Positions 36,781 to 48,569 of a stretch of 64,000 bases of DNA are shown one piece after another. Source of the DNA: Cardinalis cardinalis (Eukaryota; Chordata; Aves; Passeriformes; Cardinalidae); assembly GCA_014549065.1 (NCBI GenBank), contig JACDOX010000021.1, forward strand, positions 1,694,135 through 1,758,134, read 5' to 3'. A program made the translations under genes and the position numbers. A model generated the notes under the pieces. The model had not been told where the DNA came from, did not search any database, and worked only from the letters and a program-made list of their open reading frames with translations. The first letter of the stretch is position 1, and every line of letters begins with the position of its first letter.

Positions 36781-37424
36781 AGCAGGTTGAGGGACATGAT
36801 CCCTCTCCCTCTTCTCAACACTGGTGAGGCCGTGAGCAAAGGATTGTGTCCAGTTCTGGGCTCCCCAGTAGAACAGAGGCATGGACACAATGCAGAGTCC
36901 AGTGAGGAAGAACAAAGAGGATGATGTCACATTCACATTTTCTGAAAAATCTCTTTGCCCAGGATTTTTCTCCTGGGAAGATGAGAAGCCTCAGAGAAAA
37001 GGAAAACAATTCTTATCCCATTTGCTTCTCCTGTGCTGTGCTCATGTGGAATGTGTTTGGAGATTGTTTACCCACAGGTGATTGTTCCATTGGATTCTGC
37101 TGTGAGTTGTTTTCACTCATTGGCCAATCAGGGCCAAGCTGTGTTGGGACTCTGGAGAGAGTCACGAGTTTTCATTATTATCTTTTTAGCATTCTGTAAG
37201 TATCCTTTCTGCATTCTTTAGCATAGTTTAGTATTCTTTGATATAATATAGTGTCATAAAATAATAAATTAGCCTTCTGAGAACATGGAGCCAGATTCAT
37301 CCTTCCTTTCATCAGGGCTCTGTGCACTCAGTCTCAGGGTGATCTTATCCATGTTTCTAAACAGCTGAGGGGAGGCTGAAAAGGGGTAATATACCACTAG
37401 ACATGAATTTATCATCTCTTCCCA
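36781..37424 (+). mobile_element. CR1 LINE fragment, interrupted by an LTR
   Basis: 36781-36924 reads as sense CR1, with 'gtgtccagttctgggctcccc' and 'agaggcatggac' as landmarks. After the LTR, 37316-37424 continues with 'gggtgatcttatccatg', 'aaacagctgagggg' and 'aggctgaaaagggg', again in CR1 order. The same altered junction (CTCTGTGCACTCAG, replacing about 70 bp of normal CR1) occurs in the fragment at 38018-38166, so the two are close relatives or a duplication. The right end at 37424 abuts the G-depleted tract. Confidence 0.75.
36925..37315 (+). mobile_element. Solo LTR, ERVK-like family, 3' terminus lost
   Basis: Starts at TGTCACATTC immediately after GGATGA, which should be the left target duplication. 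All family motifs are present, including hairpin CCCAGGA...TCCTGGG, CCATTGG, GGCCAATCAGGG and AATAAATTAGCC. The last roughly 25 bp typical of other copies (ending GCAAATACAAYA) are missing, and the sequence passes straight into CR1 at CTCTGTGCACTCAG. A deletion has therefore removed the 3' LTR end and the right target duplication. Confidence 0.88.
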
Positions 37425-37960
37425 AAACTTAAAACTTACCAACTTAAAATTCAAAACTCAAAACTTAAACTATTACAACTATTACAAACTCTAAAATAAA
37501 TGTTCAATAATAACAACTTAAATTATTATCTTACATAACTCTACATAATTTTACTAAACAAACTTAATAAATATTTTATTTTTCATGTCAAAACCCATTC
37601 TACACTTCCAAAATCAAAAAAAAATCTCTCCAAGCCCTACAAAAAAAAAAGTTTATTTATATTTTAAGAAATACAAAATCTAAATAAATTTTAGTAAAAA
37701 AATAACTCTATCAAATATTAAAAAAACACTAACCATTCCACAAACAAAAAAACCCCACAAATATAGATTACATAAAAATTCCAACCCTTACATTTCCTCC
37801 ACAAAAAAATTATAAGCTTTAAGTTTCTTTATAAATATAAAAATCAATAATAGTATAAAATTTTTTGTTAAATAATAACTTGAANGAAATATAAAATCCA
37901 ATCAAATATATATTCAACAAATAATAAAACTATCAAAACAATATTCATAATTCAAACAAG
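37425..37960. other. G-depleted tract, candidate G-to-A hypermutated retroelement
   Basis: By hand count, 37441-37920 contains 13 G and about 80 C in 480 bp. There is no GG dinucleotide and no CpG, A makes up roughly half of the bases, and the flanks have ordinary G content. The onset is sharp at the end of the CR1 copy near 37424, and G returns abruptly at about 37960 (AGAGGGAGAG). Strand-specific loss of G with C retained is what cytidine deamination of single-stranded minus-strand cDNA produces. No parent element could be recognised. The alternative is an old A-rich simple sequence that expanded locally. Confidence 0.5.
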
Positions 37961-38017
37961 AGGGAGAGATGGTAGAACCCTAGATACTGAGAATTTTAAA
38001 CTTTCTGTTCTGAAAAG

Positions 38018-38166
38018 CATGGACCCACACAGAGAGGAGCAACAAAGAGGATGAGGGCACTGGAGCCTCTGTGCACTCAGGGTGATTTATCCTCCTCTCT
38101 AAACAGCTGAGGGGAGGCTAAAAAGGAGTAATACACTACTAGAAATGAATTTCTCTTCTCTTCCCA
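38018..38166 (+). mobile_element. CR1 LINE fragment matching the LTR-interrupted copy
   Basis: It shares 'catggac', 'acaaagaggatga', 'ctctgtgcactcag', 'aaacagctgaggggaggct' and 'tctcttccca' with 36880-37424 in the same order, but without the LTR. It thus preserves the uninterrupted site (GAGGATGAGGGCACTGGAGC). The similarity ends together at the CTTCCCA block. Confidence 0.75.
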
Positions 38167-38633
38167 ATACTACCTGAGCAACAGAAAAAGAAATGTGAGA
38201 TTTGTTTATCGAGTAAAATTCTTCCAATGATTTCCAACTTCAAATCTGTCATTGAGTAATTTGTTTCTACAACTTAGATGAGTGGAATATTTAAATGTAA
38301 TTAAACTGAAATCAGGCTAATTTTATAAAATATTTTAAATTATATGCAACACTTGGCATGGATATCACCGTTAAGGAAAAAAAAAATGTTTGTAATTGAA
38401 AATATTACTGTGATGCTAACACACCTTTTTATCAGTGACAATCCCTACTTAACCCTGTTTTAACACAGGACAAGTTGTACTCTAAAATATTATCTATCTG
38501 TTGATAAAGAGGGACTCCAGAAAACCATCTTAACTCATTTCACCTTTAGAAGGCTACTGCAACACGTGGTGAGATTTCTTCTGTCCTTATAATAGAAAGT
38601 TTTCTTGTGCATTGTCAAGTCGTATCCTGCCAC

Positions 38634-39030
38634 TGTCATATTTTCTGAAAAATCCTCTTTGCCCAGGATTCTTCTCCTGGGAAGCTGAGAAGCCTCAGAA
38701 AAGAATGAAAACAAGAATTATCTGATTGCTGCTTTGGATTGTGGTCTGGAGATTATTTACCAACTGGTCATTGTTTGATTGGTTCCATGTGAATTGTTTT
38801 TAATTAATGACCAATCACAGCCAGCTGTGTCAGACTCTGAGGAGTCAGTCATGAGTTTTCATTATCATCCTTGTTAATCCTTCAGTCNGCGTCCTTTTTC
38901 TTTAGTACAGTTTTAGTATAGCATTCTTTAATATAATATAAATACATAAAATAATAAATCAGCCTTCTGAGAACATGGAGTCAGATTCTCAATCTCTCAC
39001 CTCGTCCTGGGGACCCCTGCAAATACCACA
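38634..39030 (+). mobile_element. Solo LTR, ERVK-like family, diverged copy
   Basis: Begins at TGTCATATTTTCTG (six bases of the usual CACATTCATA start are deleted) and ends near GCAAATACCACA. The hairpin CCCAGGA...TCCTGGG is intact. The CCAAT region reads 'atgaccaatcacagcc', and the AT-rich block and AATAAATCAGCC signal are present. A clean 6-bp duplication was not found; TGCCAC on the left and TACCAC on the right is a weak candidate, so the 3' end is uncertain by several bases. Confidence 0.82.
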
Positions 39031-39258
39031 ATATCCTCCTCTCCTTCAAGCATTTTCCTGCTCCTCACCCACAATTACCTTCTCAAGTGCCTTTCTGACA
39101 GAAACCAGTGCTGAACTTGCTCCTCACCAGTAAAGCCCCTCTGCATCATCTCAGATAAGATACTGGAGGTGTCATTTCCTCCTGTAAACTCACTCAGCCC
39201 AGAAATCCATTTACACTTGTAAAGTCTCCAAGTACTTTAAGCACGGACACGCACTTAG

Positions 39259-39330
39259 AAATCATAAAAGCTTAAAGAAGTGTGGGCTGGAAGANATCTC
39301 TGGAGGGCATCTGGTCCAACTCCTCATTCA
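39259..39330 (-). mobile_element. CR1 LINE 3' end scrap
   Basis: 'aaatcataaaag' followed by 'gggctggaag' and 'catctggtccaactcc' is the reverse complement of a CR1 3' end. Only the terminal 70 bp or so is recognisable. Confidence 0.6.
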
Positions 39331-41712
39331 AATGAGGAGTGAGAGAGGGTTTAGGAGGTGATCATTCACTAGGAACAGCTCCCACAGACTAGCAGAACCC
39401 CTTNGTAACACCATGAATTTAGGGTTCCCAGCCTCTCCAGCCAGCAGTAATTCTTCTGGCAAAGTGGTGTTTTAGCATCTACAGTAATTACTGCCAGTGG
39501 GTGTAAACCACTGATTCAGCAGTTGCAGAGATTAATCTTTTCCAGATTCTGTGGTATTGTAGGAAATGTTCCTTTTAACTGCCCTAGACAATGATCAATT
39601 CTCTGACCTTTCANTCCCACATATGGGAGAATGGCCTGCAAATAGGCAAGCAGGTACCCATTTTCATGAGTATTTAAGGTTAAAATTCCAACATCACCAT
39701 GCAAACNTTCTGTCCTTAATTTATATTGTAGAAGGAAATGCTACATCCAATTTCCTATTTGATTTAGATGGAAACTTAAAAATATGAAAATTTTGTATAC
39801 AACCAGGGAAGAATTTGTTAGAGCATGAAACAGGCAGACAGGCACACAGTTACATACCACAATAATGTCTCTAAACCATTATGTTCCTACATAAGAATGT
39901 TCACTAGCTATGGTTAGGAAAAAAAAAATCAAATAATTTTGTCCTTCTGTTAGCAAGCAAAAAGGCATCCACCACCCCGAGCAATTTGGAAGGAGCATTA
40001 AGGAATAGTTAGCAGTCCATTTTCAGCATCATACCTGGAGGTTTCCATTAGTTATACTACTATTGTTCTCAAGAGATGCATAACTGATTGTCTAATTGCT
40101 TNGGCAATGTCTTGAAAAATTACTTATTAAGCAGAAAATATGCCAATAGTAATTCCATGCTCACAAAAAACCANTGTGAAGAATATTTCAAAAAAAGCAA
40201 TTACATAACTGTCTCCAAATTGCCATCATTAGTCATTNCCATCAGAAAGCTCATTCTTTCACAGAAATCCTCAGAAAAGAAAAAAGTGTTTGCACCTCAA
40301 ATTACTGCTTATTAATGTCTGGTGAAAAAAGGTGAGCTGGAGGGACCTGTATTTGAATTTCTCCTGTAGTAAAGGTTCTGGCAAGTCACATTGTGAATGC
40401 CAACATGACTCTCTGCAGCAGTTTCCAAAACTGAACTGGCTCAAATATGAGCACATTGCCCTACATGGATNGTTCAAACCCTGGGTCACAGCTGAGAAGT
40501 GACAGATTGGAGCTCCTTCTTCATGAATTCTTCTGCTTGGAACACCTCAACAGGCTCAGGTATATCCCACCCATGTGGACATGCTCTGTGCCTGACAAGN
40601 TAGTTTGTAAAAGGATTATTTTTTATTTTTTTTCCTTAGGTGAAGGATATTGNAGGGACAAACAANAAGAGANNTCCAAGGTGTTCAGCAAACAATAGNG
40701 GGNACATAAGCAAACAGAGACTACATAACTTTTCTTCTTATGAGAACCTATTTAGAAAGATCATTGGTGACTGATTTTAAATAGAGTATCCTTTCTTATT
40801 TAGTCTATAAACCTCAGCACAGGAACTCCACAATACAAATGCANGGTCAGATGCAGTCAGCTAGATGAACATTAGGTAAAACACTGCTAATTTGTCATTA
40901 GTTTTGTTTACATGTAAAACTACTTGGCCTCTCTCCTCAGCTGATNTAGAACTGACTTTTTCAAGGGTCAGGTGAAGGACCAGAGCACCTGTGTGCNTTT
41001 ATTGTCTGACTCTAGGTTAATTTACTGGAGGAAATCCACAAACACCTTCAAATGCAGTCTAGCTCGCATGACTGACCCAAACATGCTTGTCCCTCTCAGA
41101 TGAGACAAGGGCTTATGAAAATTTGGAGTCCTGCAGAATTCAAATCTTTGAGGAAGTGTAAGAACTGCAGGTATATTTTTAAAGCCAGTCTCTGCTTTTG
41201 CAAAACTTTTTCCAAGTATTTTCAATATTGTACAGACAGCTCATTTTAGCAGAGGAATAGCTTAGTCTAGCTCTTTGAAGGCATGAGAAATTCAGAGACT
41301 TATGAAATATTCTACCCAGAGATAGGCCAGCCATTTGCTCTCTCAAGTGTTACAACATTTTGTACTCCAATATTTTTCCTGTCGTATAATTTTACAGATT
41401 CCATCTGTATTTTAAATTCAGCATCAGGGTTACCTTCTCCTGAGTTTGCTGCGCCCTTATGTACTTCCTTGGGGACATTACTTTTTTGCAGCGTTCACAC
41501 TGAAGTGGTCACTCCTAATTATTTTGGCCATCAATAAGAACTNTATCTGGTGATCATTCCTGTGCAGCTGAGATGTGATTGACAGGCTGAATCCTAAATA
41601 AAACAGGCTGTGAAGCACAGTCTGATGGAACATAAAGCTGATCATACAGTGACCATGTGAGCAATTCTNAGCTGAGCTGTGACTGTGAGCTGCTGTCGAG
41701 CAACCTGGGTGA

Positions 41713-41772
41713 TAAATATGTATAAATAATAAATAAATAAAAATAAATATATAACTATAAATAAATACATAC
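41713..41772. repeat. (AAAT)n-rich tract
   Basis: Imperfect AAATAAAT units interrupted by TATA. Confidence 0.75.
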
Positions 41773-42055
41773 TTCTGGTAATACATTATAGTAATGAATT
41801 GACCATAGCCTTCAAACATCAGACTAATTATCTACCACATGCAGAATTGGTTCCAGTGCAAAGTTTTCCTCAAAAATTTTACTTTTACTTAAGACTCCCC
41901 TGACATGTATGGTAGAAAGAGAAGGATGTGCTGGATTTGTTANATGAGCACATTTATTCCAAAATTTTATATAAATAGATGGATTGAGCATGAGAAATCT
42001 AAATATTTCCAAACGCTACAGAATGATGCACACAACAATAGGGTTTTACTCTTTC

Positions 42056-42199
42056 GTGTGTGTAAAGGTGTTTGGTTTTGTGGAATTTTGGGGTTTGCTT
42101 GTTTAGGGGGTTCTTTGGTTGCTTCTAGGTTGTTTTGTTGGGTTTTTTGTTTCTTTGCTTGGGGTTTTTTTGTTCTTGTTTTTGTTGTTGTTTTTTTTA
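42056..42199. repeat. G/T-rich, C-poor low-complexity tract
   Basis: T-homopolymers with interspersed G runs and very little C on the plus strand. The opposite-strand frame rich in lysine, threonine and glutamine follows from this composition. Confidence 0.65.
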
Positions 42200-45100
42200 A
42201 GATCACAGATCCAGCCGTAGATATCTTGCAATACTGAGCAACCCCAATACCCAGTTTCCAGTCTATGCTGGTGTTACCAGCAGCAGGCAAGATTCCTATT
42301 CACAAAAATTGAAATAAACCCAAACAAATGATAAAACATGATCTAGGGAAGATGTAAAACCTGACATGAAGCTACATCAGTAGCTGTTCCACTCNGCCAA
42401 ACTCAGCACAGCAAGTGGAAATCCAAGAGCAAGACATCCTCCTGAACTGCATCTTTATGCCAAGCCCCCCAAAGGATCACAGTAGTCCCACATTAATTGA
42501 CTCAGAAAATTACTAAACTGAATGCAATGAGCCAAATTCTAGCAGAGACAACAAAAGCTTTTGTCTCAGCTTTCATGTGAATTAAAGCAGNCCCTAGGTG
42601 AGTATTTCTATGTTCATTTCTTCTGCAGGTTTTATAATAAAATCTCTGCCTTCCAAAAGGAAGAAATATTATTTAATCTTTTGAGGGCATTAAAATTCAA
42701 AGCAAACAGCAAATTCACATTTGCACAGTTAAGAATCCACAGAACTAATCTGAAGTATTCTCCTGCTGACACTTTTATGCCATGAGATTACATAATGAAC
42801 TAAATTGTGTATTTTTGTACTCTAATTGTTAACATAGGTGTGAGCCATTGACATCCATCTTCAACCTTAGTTATTGTTTGCTTTTGACTACCATGAAAAG
42901 TAAGTATAGGCAGAAATCCTCAGNAATAGGGAAGGAAATGTAACTGGAGTCCTTTTTACATATTGAATCTATGTGTGATGCACATTTTGGGAGAAAATGG
43001 GAGTTTATGAGCAGAGTCTTACTCCCTGTATCACTTCATTATATGGACAATGCAGAACTTCTGATTCTTTTTGCAGATCAAGGAGAATATAAAGGTGCTG
43101 TACATCAGCCTCACATCTGAGTGTAGAACTGCTCAGCCCCAAACACTTCTCATCCTCAGACTAAGATCACTGAACACAGCTTGGCCTCAAACAACTCCAC
43201 ACTTTGGAATAATGCAGATACCCACTTTGGGGCTAAAAGAGGAACTGAGCTCTTTGACAGCACTGCTACCAACTGAGACTGGTCAGAGACAGGTTTGACA
43301 GGTCATCACTCAGCTACCAGCTCACTGAAAACCCCCAAAATGTTGAGGTTTTGATTACACTGTCTGTGAGCTGCTCTCACCGAGACTGANGGAGAAATTC
43401 ATCACAGAGTGAGAGGATTGAAGACACTCAAGATCTTATCCTCCCTCAAAGCAGCGCCAGCTAAACTTGCAATTCTTCATGACAGTTATTTTTCTAACCT
43501 TTTCTCAAAAGCTTTCCAAGTTGGCAGCAAGGCTGCATATCTTCTAGCAGGTCATTATACAAGCCTTTCATTTTAGTGGTTCTTCCCCCTGCAATTGCCT
43601 AATGTGAGCTTTCCTAGCCACCAGCTGAAGTCACTGCTTTGCAAACACCTGATGAGTAGGGAAAACATTCTTCTTTTATATGTCCACATGCAGAAGGTTC
43701 TGTATTTACTGCACCCCACCCCACTAACTCTGTTTTTAGAGCAGAGATACACAAAACCACGCTGTCAGACCAAACACCCAACTACCATAATATTCCTCTT
43801 TCCAATAGCAGTCAGTTGCAAATGGGTTAGAAAAATCATGTAAAAACTGGTCTGGGAAGAGAGACCTCCCTTGTAGAAATCTCCAAAATTTCAGCAATTG
43901 CAGCCCAGACTTTCCTGACATTAATTTCAAGATTTTTACATTTTTCCAACCTGATAATGGTTTTTGTTTGCAAAACATCCTTTGGAAGGTCTGCAGCTTA
44001 GTTACTCATTGCACAAAAAAGAAAAGTGGAATAATCATCCCATAATCACTTTTTCTCTACCACTGAAGATTTCATATTCTCTATCACATTTTAATTACAA
44101 CAGCNCCAGGTCATTCTATCACTCCTCATAATTAGTGGTTTCCAGACAATTATTCTTCTCCAGACTCAAGTGTTCTCTGTCCTTCTTGAAATGCCACATC
44201 CCAAACCATAATGCTGGCACACAGCATGAAGTNGTGCAGGGCTGCTGGCTCATTTTTGACACATTATTTGTGTTTCAGAGCAAAATCTTGCATTTTTCTG
44301 TAGTTATTAACATCCTTTAAATGTTTTCAGACTTTATTTTAAAATTGGCAAAATTAATTTGAATTTTTGCTTGGTCTTCCAGTGTACCTGCAGCCCTGAA
44401 AATCAAATGACCACAAGCTATGATCTATCAGCTAAAAACTGACTACACTATTGATTGGNTTGAAATCCAAGAACTCCAAGAAACTTCTCTTAATACATTC
44501 TTCTGTTTTGATAATAAATCTCCAGGAACTACTCTCCATATGTTTTTCAAGACAGTTTTGTATCTACCTTGGCATATTTCAAATAAAATTTAGACTATGG
44601 AACCCTGGGTGCTTTATGAGAATGTCAAGTGAAAAGATTTACTAAAATTGTTATCATTAGTTACTAAAGGGTAAGAATTCATGCAAACAGAACTGCAGTT
44701 TTGACACTCTCCTTTGTCTACAGCNCTTGTTAATGTGTTGTAGAGGGAAACTGGATCAATTGACCTAAATCCATAACAATTATTCACCTCCTTGTTTTCT
44801 GGTAAAGATAACTTATTTTTCAACCTTTTTTTTCTTTTTTTAGAAATAGTTTGAAGCTAATCAACCCACAACTCCCAAGATTTCCCCCCCTCCTCAGCTC
44901 TTTTCAAAGATCAAAAGCAAATTCTCCCTTTGCCAATCCTCTGGTTACTCATTTATTCTCCANACTGCTTTTAGAGATCATTGGCACCTCTTAAGTACCC
45001 AGAATGAAGTTTACTGGGTGCAGATGTTTAAAAGCCTCTAAATTATAATTAGAAAATGTTAATTGATTCTGTACTGAGGGCTTGTGTGTTTTTCAGNGCC

Positions 45101-46081
45101 TGCCTCTGTGTAACAGCCCAATTATGGCTTGGGTTTTTTTCCTCTAAACTTAGGAAAAATGGTGAATATGCTTTAGCCACACCAGCACATGGATCTGCTG
45201 CTGCTTCTTAATATCTTCTGGGTACTTTACCAACCTTTTTCTTAGTACTAACCTACTTGTAATTCTCAGTGTCCCTCAGTGACTGNGTCTCCTTTTGTGC
45301 TTTGGCTTTTCTCACTGGTTATTTTTATGCTTTCTCCTGTCACTTCTCAAAGTGACTGTGCATGCACACATGCAATACACTGGTGTATTTGTTAGATTTC
45401 TTCATGCCCATTTCCAGAGTAAAATCTTGTAGCTGGACAGAAGCTGCTTTGCCAATTTAAAAACAAAATCCCCTAAACAACACAGTAAACCCAAGTTTCA
45501 GCTCTTTCAGATTCAAAATAGAAGTTAATTTTATTTTTCCTTTGATACCTCAGGCNGGAAGAACTAATTTTCAGATCTTACTGTTTAAATCCATTTGGAT
45601 TCTATTCCCAGCTTTCTGCTACAGAATGAGATACAACTTAGCCACTTAATATTAGATGCTTAGGCAAAATATTTTGACAGCATCAAACCAACTGGGTTTT
45701 TTTTTTTTTAGTTCTTTTCTAAGCCATAATTACTACATTGGTAGTAAGTGTACCCTTGGAGGACAGAAATATCTCCTGTCCCTTTCTGCCCCAAAGAGTT
45801 TGAAAATAAGGACAAAGAATCACAGTGAGGATGTGTTAGAGGTGTGGAGGCATTATTACACCATCTCATACTGGAACAGATAACTGAGGCAGGAAATGAT
45901 AAAAAGGCATAAAAACACAAGTGCCAAGGAGAAGGTGAGTAGGGAAAAGCTGATCTTGGCTCCTTCCACAGAAGAGCTCCTGACCATAGACCAATCCAGG
46001 TTAATGGCAAAGCAGGAAAACCAAGAGAAAAAGCTGCTTTTTGTGCATTCACCCGAGTTTGGGAATGCCTTCCAAAGAAGG

Positions 46082-46121
46082 GATGGAAGCTTCCAAANGA
46101 TGCTGGAAGCTTCCAAAGACT
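46082..46121. repeat. 20-bp tandem duplication
   Basis: GGAAGCTTCCAAA occurs at 46085 and 46105. Its core GGAAGCTTCC is itself palindromic. Confidence 0.75.
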
Positions 46122-48196
46122 CCAGCAGGGACTGTGCAAGGTTTTGAACAAAAAGTTTGGTGAGGATTGCAACACAGAAACCACTAGGTTCTCTGGAAGA
46201 ATTTGATTTAAAATCAGCTGCAGGCAGGGAGCAATAAATATGAGAGCTTCATTCCTCTGCTTCGCCTAAACCACCAATTTTTGCTGAAACATGATGCTGA
46301 GGTAGGTATCCAAATATCACACAAATTTCAACATTTTTTCCTCTAAACACACAGTTTTCTTCAGCTTTATAACATTTAATCTCCTGCATATCACTTCTTG
46401 GCTGCATGTGACAACCTCCTTTTTAAGCCACCAAAGTTGGTGCTGTTTTTCCCATTCTGCCAAACATATTCATATCAGGNTGTATTTGTGAAGCTTGTTT
46501 TCCTGATTTTGTATTCCAGCAATAGATTTTCATATGATTAGTAGTCTGTAAACTCCGATTGAAACTTTTCTCATTATTAGGACAGTCATTTCTTTTTCAC
46601 TACTGTATTTCCTAATTTCTGAGAAAGTCTTTAGATAANTTTATGACAGTTCTTGCAGTGAAGTGAAGGCCATGAATATGGTCTGAGATCTCTGCTGCAT
46701 GGTTGCCTAGTTACTTAAAGCCCATTAGCAACATCTTGTCTTGAACTCCTTTACTAAATTTGGTTGAAACTGGTAGAACCTAGCAGTGATTAGAGCAAAG
46801 GAAGCTCATAGGTATGTCTTGTTCCTTCAGAAAAGCAACCCCACATTAATTAGCTGCAGTACAAAGCAAGTTTTATCTTCACTGCTGGGTAATTGGAAAG
46901 TAAAAGTAAAACAAAGAGTTTATGCTTCTTTCATAAAAATAACCAGTACTACATTCATTGTGCTAGAGTGAAAATTTTGCTAGGGAATTGGGGTTTTTTA
47001 TTTATTATTTAATAGCTTTTTTCATTGTTGAAGTATATAGAGTTTTGTGTCAATGAGCGAACAGTTTCTGCATAACTTCATCTTTCAACAAATTCCCTGT
47101 TCTTGTACCAGTAAAACTGGAACACCAGAACTAATAAATAAGGTTTTATTTTCATGCCTCCAGCATTTCCAGAGCTTTACATCTCAAGCCGGACCAACAC
47201 AACTAGAAAATTCTCTGCACTGCTAAAATCCATAGCAAAGACAAATTTTCTGTCCTACAGTCTCTTAATTTTACAGGAAGATGTTTATGAGGAGAATAAT
47301 TAAAACAGCCCATTTGCTTTTTGTGTCTCCTTATACCCAATGAAAGAATCCTTGCTCTTTTAATCACTCCTCCACCAAAATCTACACGGCAAACTCTTCC
47401 ATTAATTTGTTCCATTGCAAAGCAATAGATAAAGAGCATTTACTTGATTTTTCTGTGAGATTGGGGAAAATTTTTTGCGTTTTTTTGTTACAACTGTAGT
47501 GGAACAGATTATTAGAGATAGGATTTCAAAATATAGATCAGATGGCACAGCTTTGCATACACAGCAAGAAACCCACAGGCTGACCTATAACAGCAGAGCN
47601 TTCTTCTACTTCTACTATTTATCACAAACTCAAATTCTTGTTTTTACAATCTTAACAGACATTTCCTATTTACATAAGCAGGAATTGAAATAGCAAGGAT
47701 AAACTGAACATTTTCTCTAAAAAGAGAAAATCCTTCTCTTCTTCCTTCCTTTCTAGGTCATCTCCCCATTATTGCTGATTAAGAATTAGAATTTAGGCCA
47801 CATGTACAACTATGCTGCAATGACACACATGAAAATCACTGGGAAAATACATGATTAATCACTGCATGATTCAAGAGGGAAGGTGAGTCTCAAATGAAAA
47901 ACAGGAAAATATTTTAAGATGTATTGTAGCACCCTAGCACCCTTTGAACTGAGCCCCATGTGCTGAGGGTTCAGCACTTCCACCTCGTGTCACCACAGAA
48001 GGAAGTTTCACAGGCTGTGACCATGGTAAAGCTTTTCTTCCTTTGTTTGTGAATGAGGCCCCAGTGAATCATCCTTGTGAAAGACCTGACAGAAATTCAG
48101 TTTGCTGTTGATAATCACCATATCTCTACCCAAATCTTCCTCACTCACCTTCCCTCCCCAGTATAGGTTCTGTACTAAAACACAAGGAAAAGGCTC

Positions 48197-48349
48197 AGGT
48201 ACTATAATAGACTATACTATATTACATACTATATTATTTATTATTACTATACTATATTACATACATTTATTATTATTTTATTATGTATTATTTTATTATT
48301 ATTTATTATTATTTTATTATATATTATATTACTATATACTAATACTGTA
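48197..48349. repeat. (TAT/TTA)n microsatellite block
   Basis: About 150 bp of nearly pure A/T with TATTAT and ACTATA units. It is a likely length-variable microsatellite. Confidence 0.85.
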
Positions 48350-48534
48350 GTAGAGATCTTGAGTGATTCCCATTATTTACTCACGTAGGAAAAAACCTAA
48401 AATTCCAAGTATACAATTTTTCTTACTTTTTAAAACATTTTTTAATTTTTTTTTTAATTTATTCCCACTCTCCCACCACAGGCAGAAATAAGCCAATCAA
48501 TTCAGGAATGATGGTCAAGGAGAAGAAACCTGGG

Positions 48535-48569
48535 CACACACACACACACACAGCACATCCACACACACA
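48535..48569. repeat. (CA)n microsatellite
   Basis: Nine CA units, a short interruption, then about five more. Confidence 0.85.

Noticed and set aside
43071..43298. Possible exon preceded by a TTTTTGCAG acceptor-like site
   Set aside because: The frame shows no domain or coding bias, and acceptor-like strings are common in AT-rich DNA.
45708..46184. 158-codon minus-strand open frame
   Set aside because: No recognisable domain, no splice context that I can support, and an ambiguous codon; overlapping frames of similar quality exist in the region.
48197..48349. AT block as an LTR remnant, because it resembles the AT part of the LTR family
   Set aside because: None of the diagnostic LTR motifs (hairpin, CCAAT boxes, AATAAATTAGCC) flank it, so a plain microsatellite explains it better.
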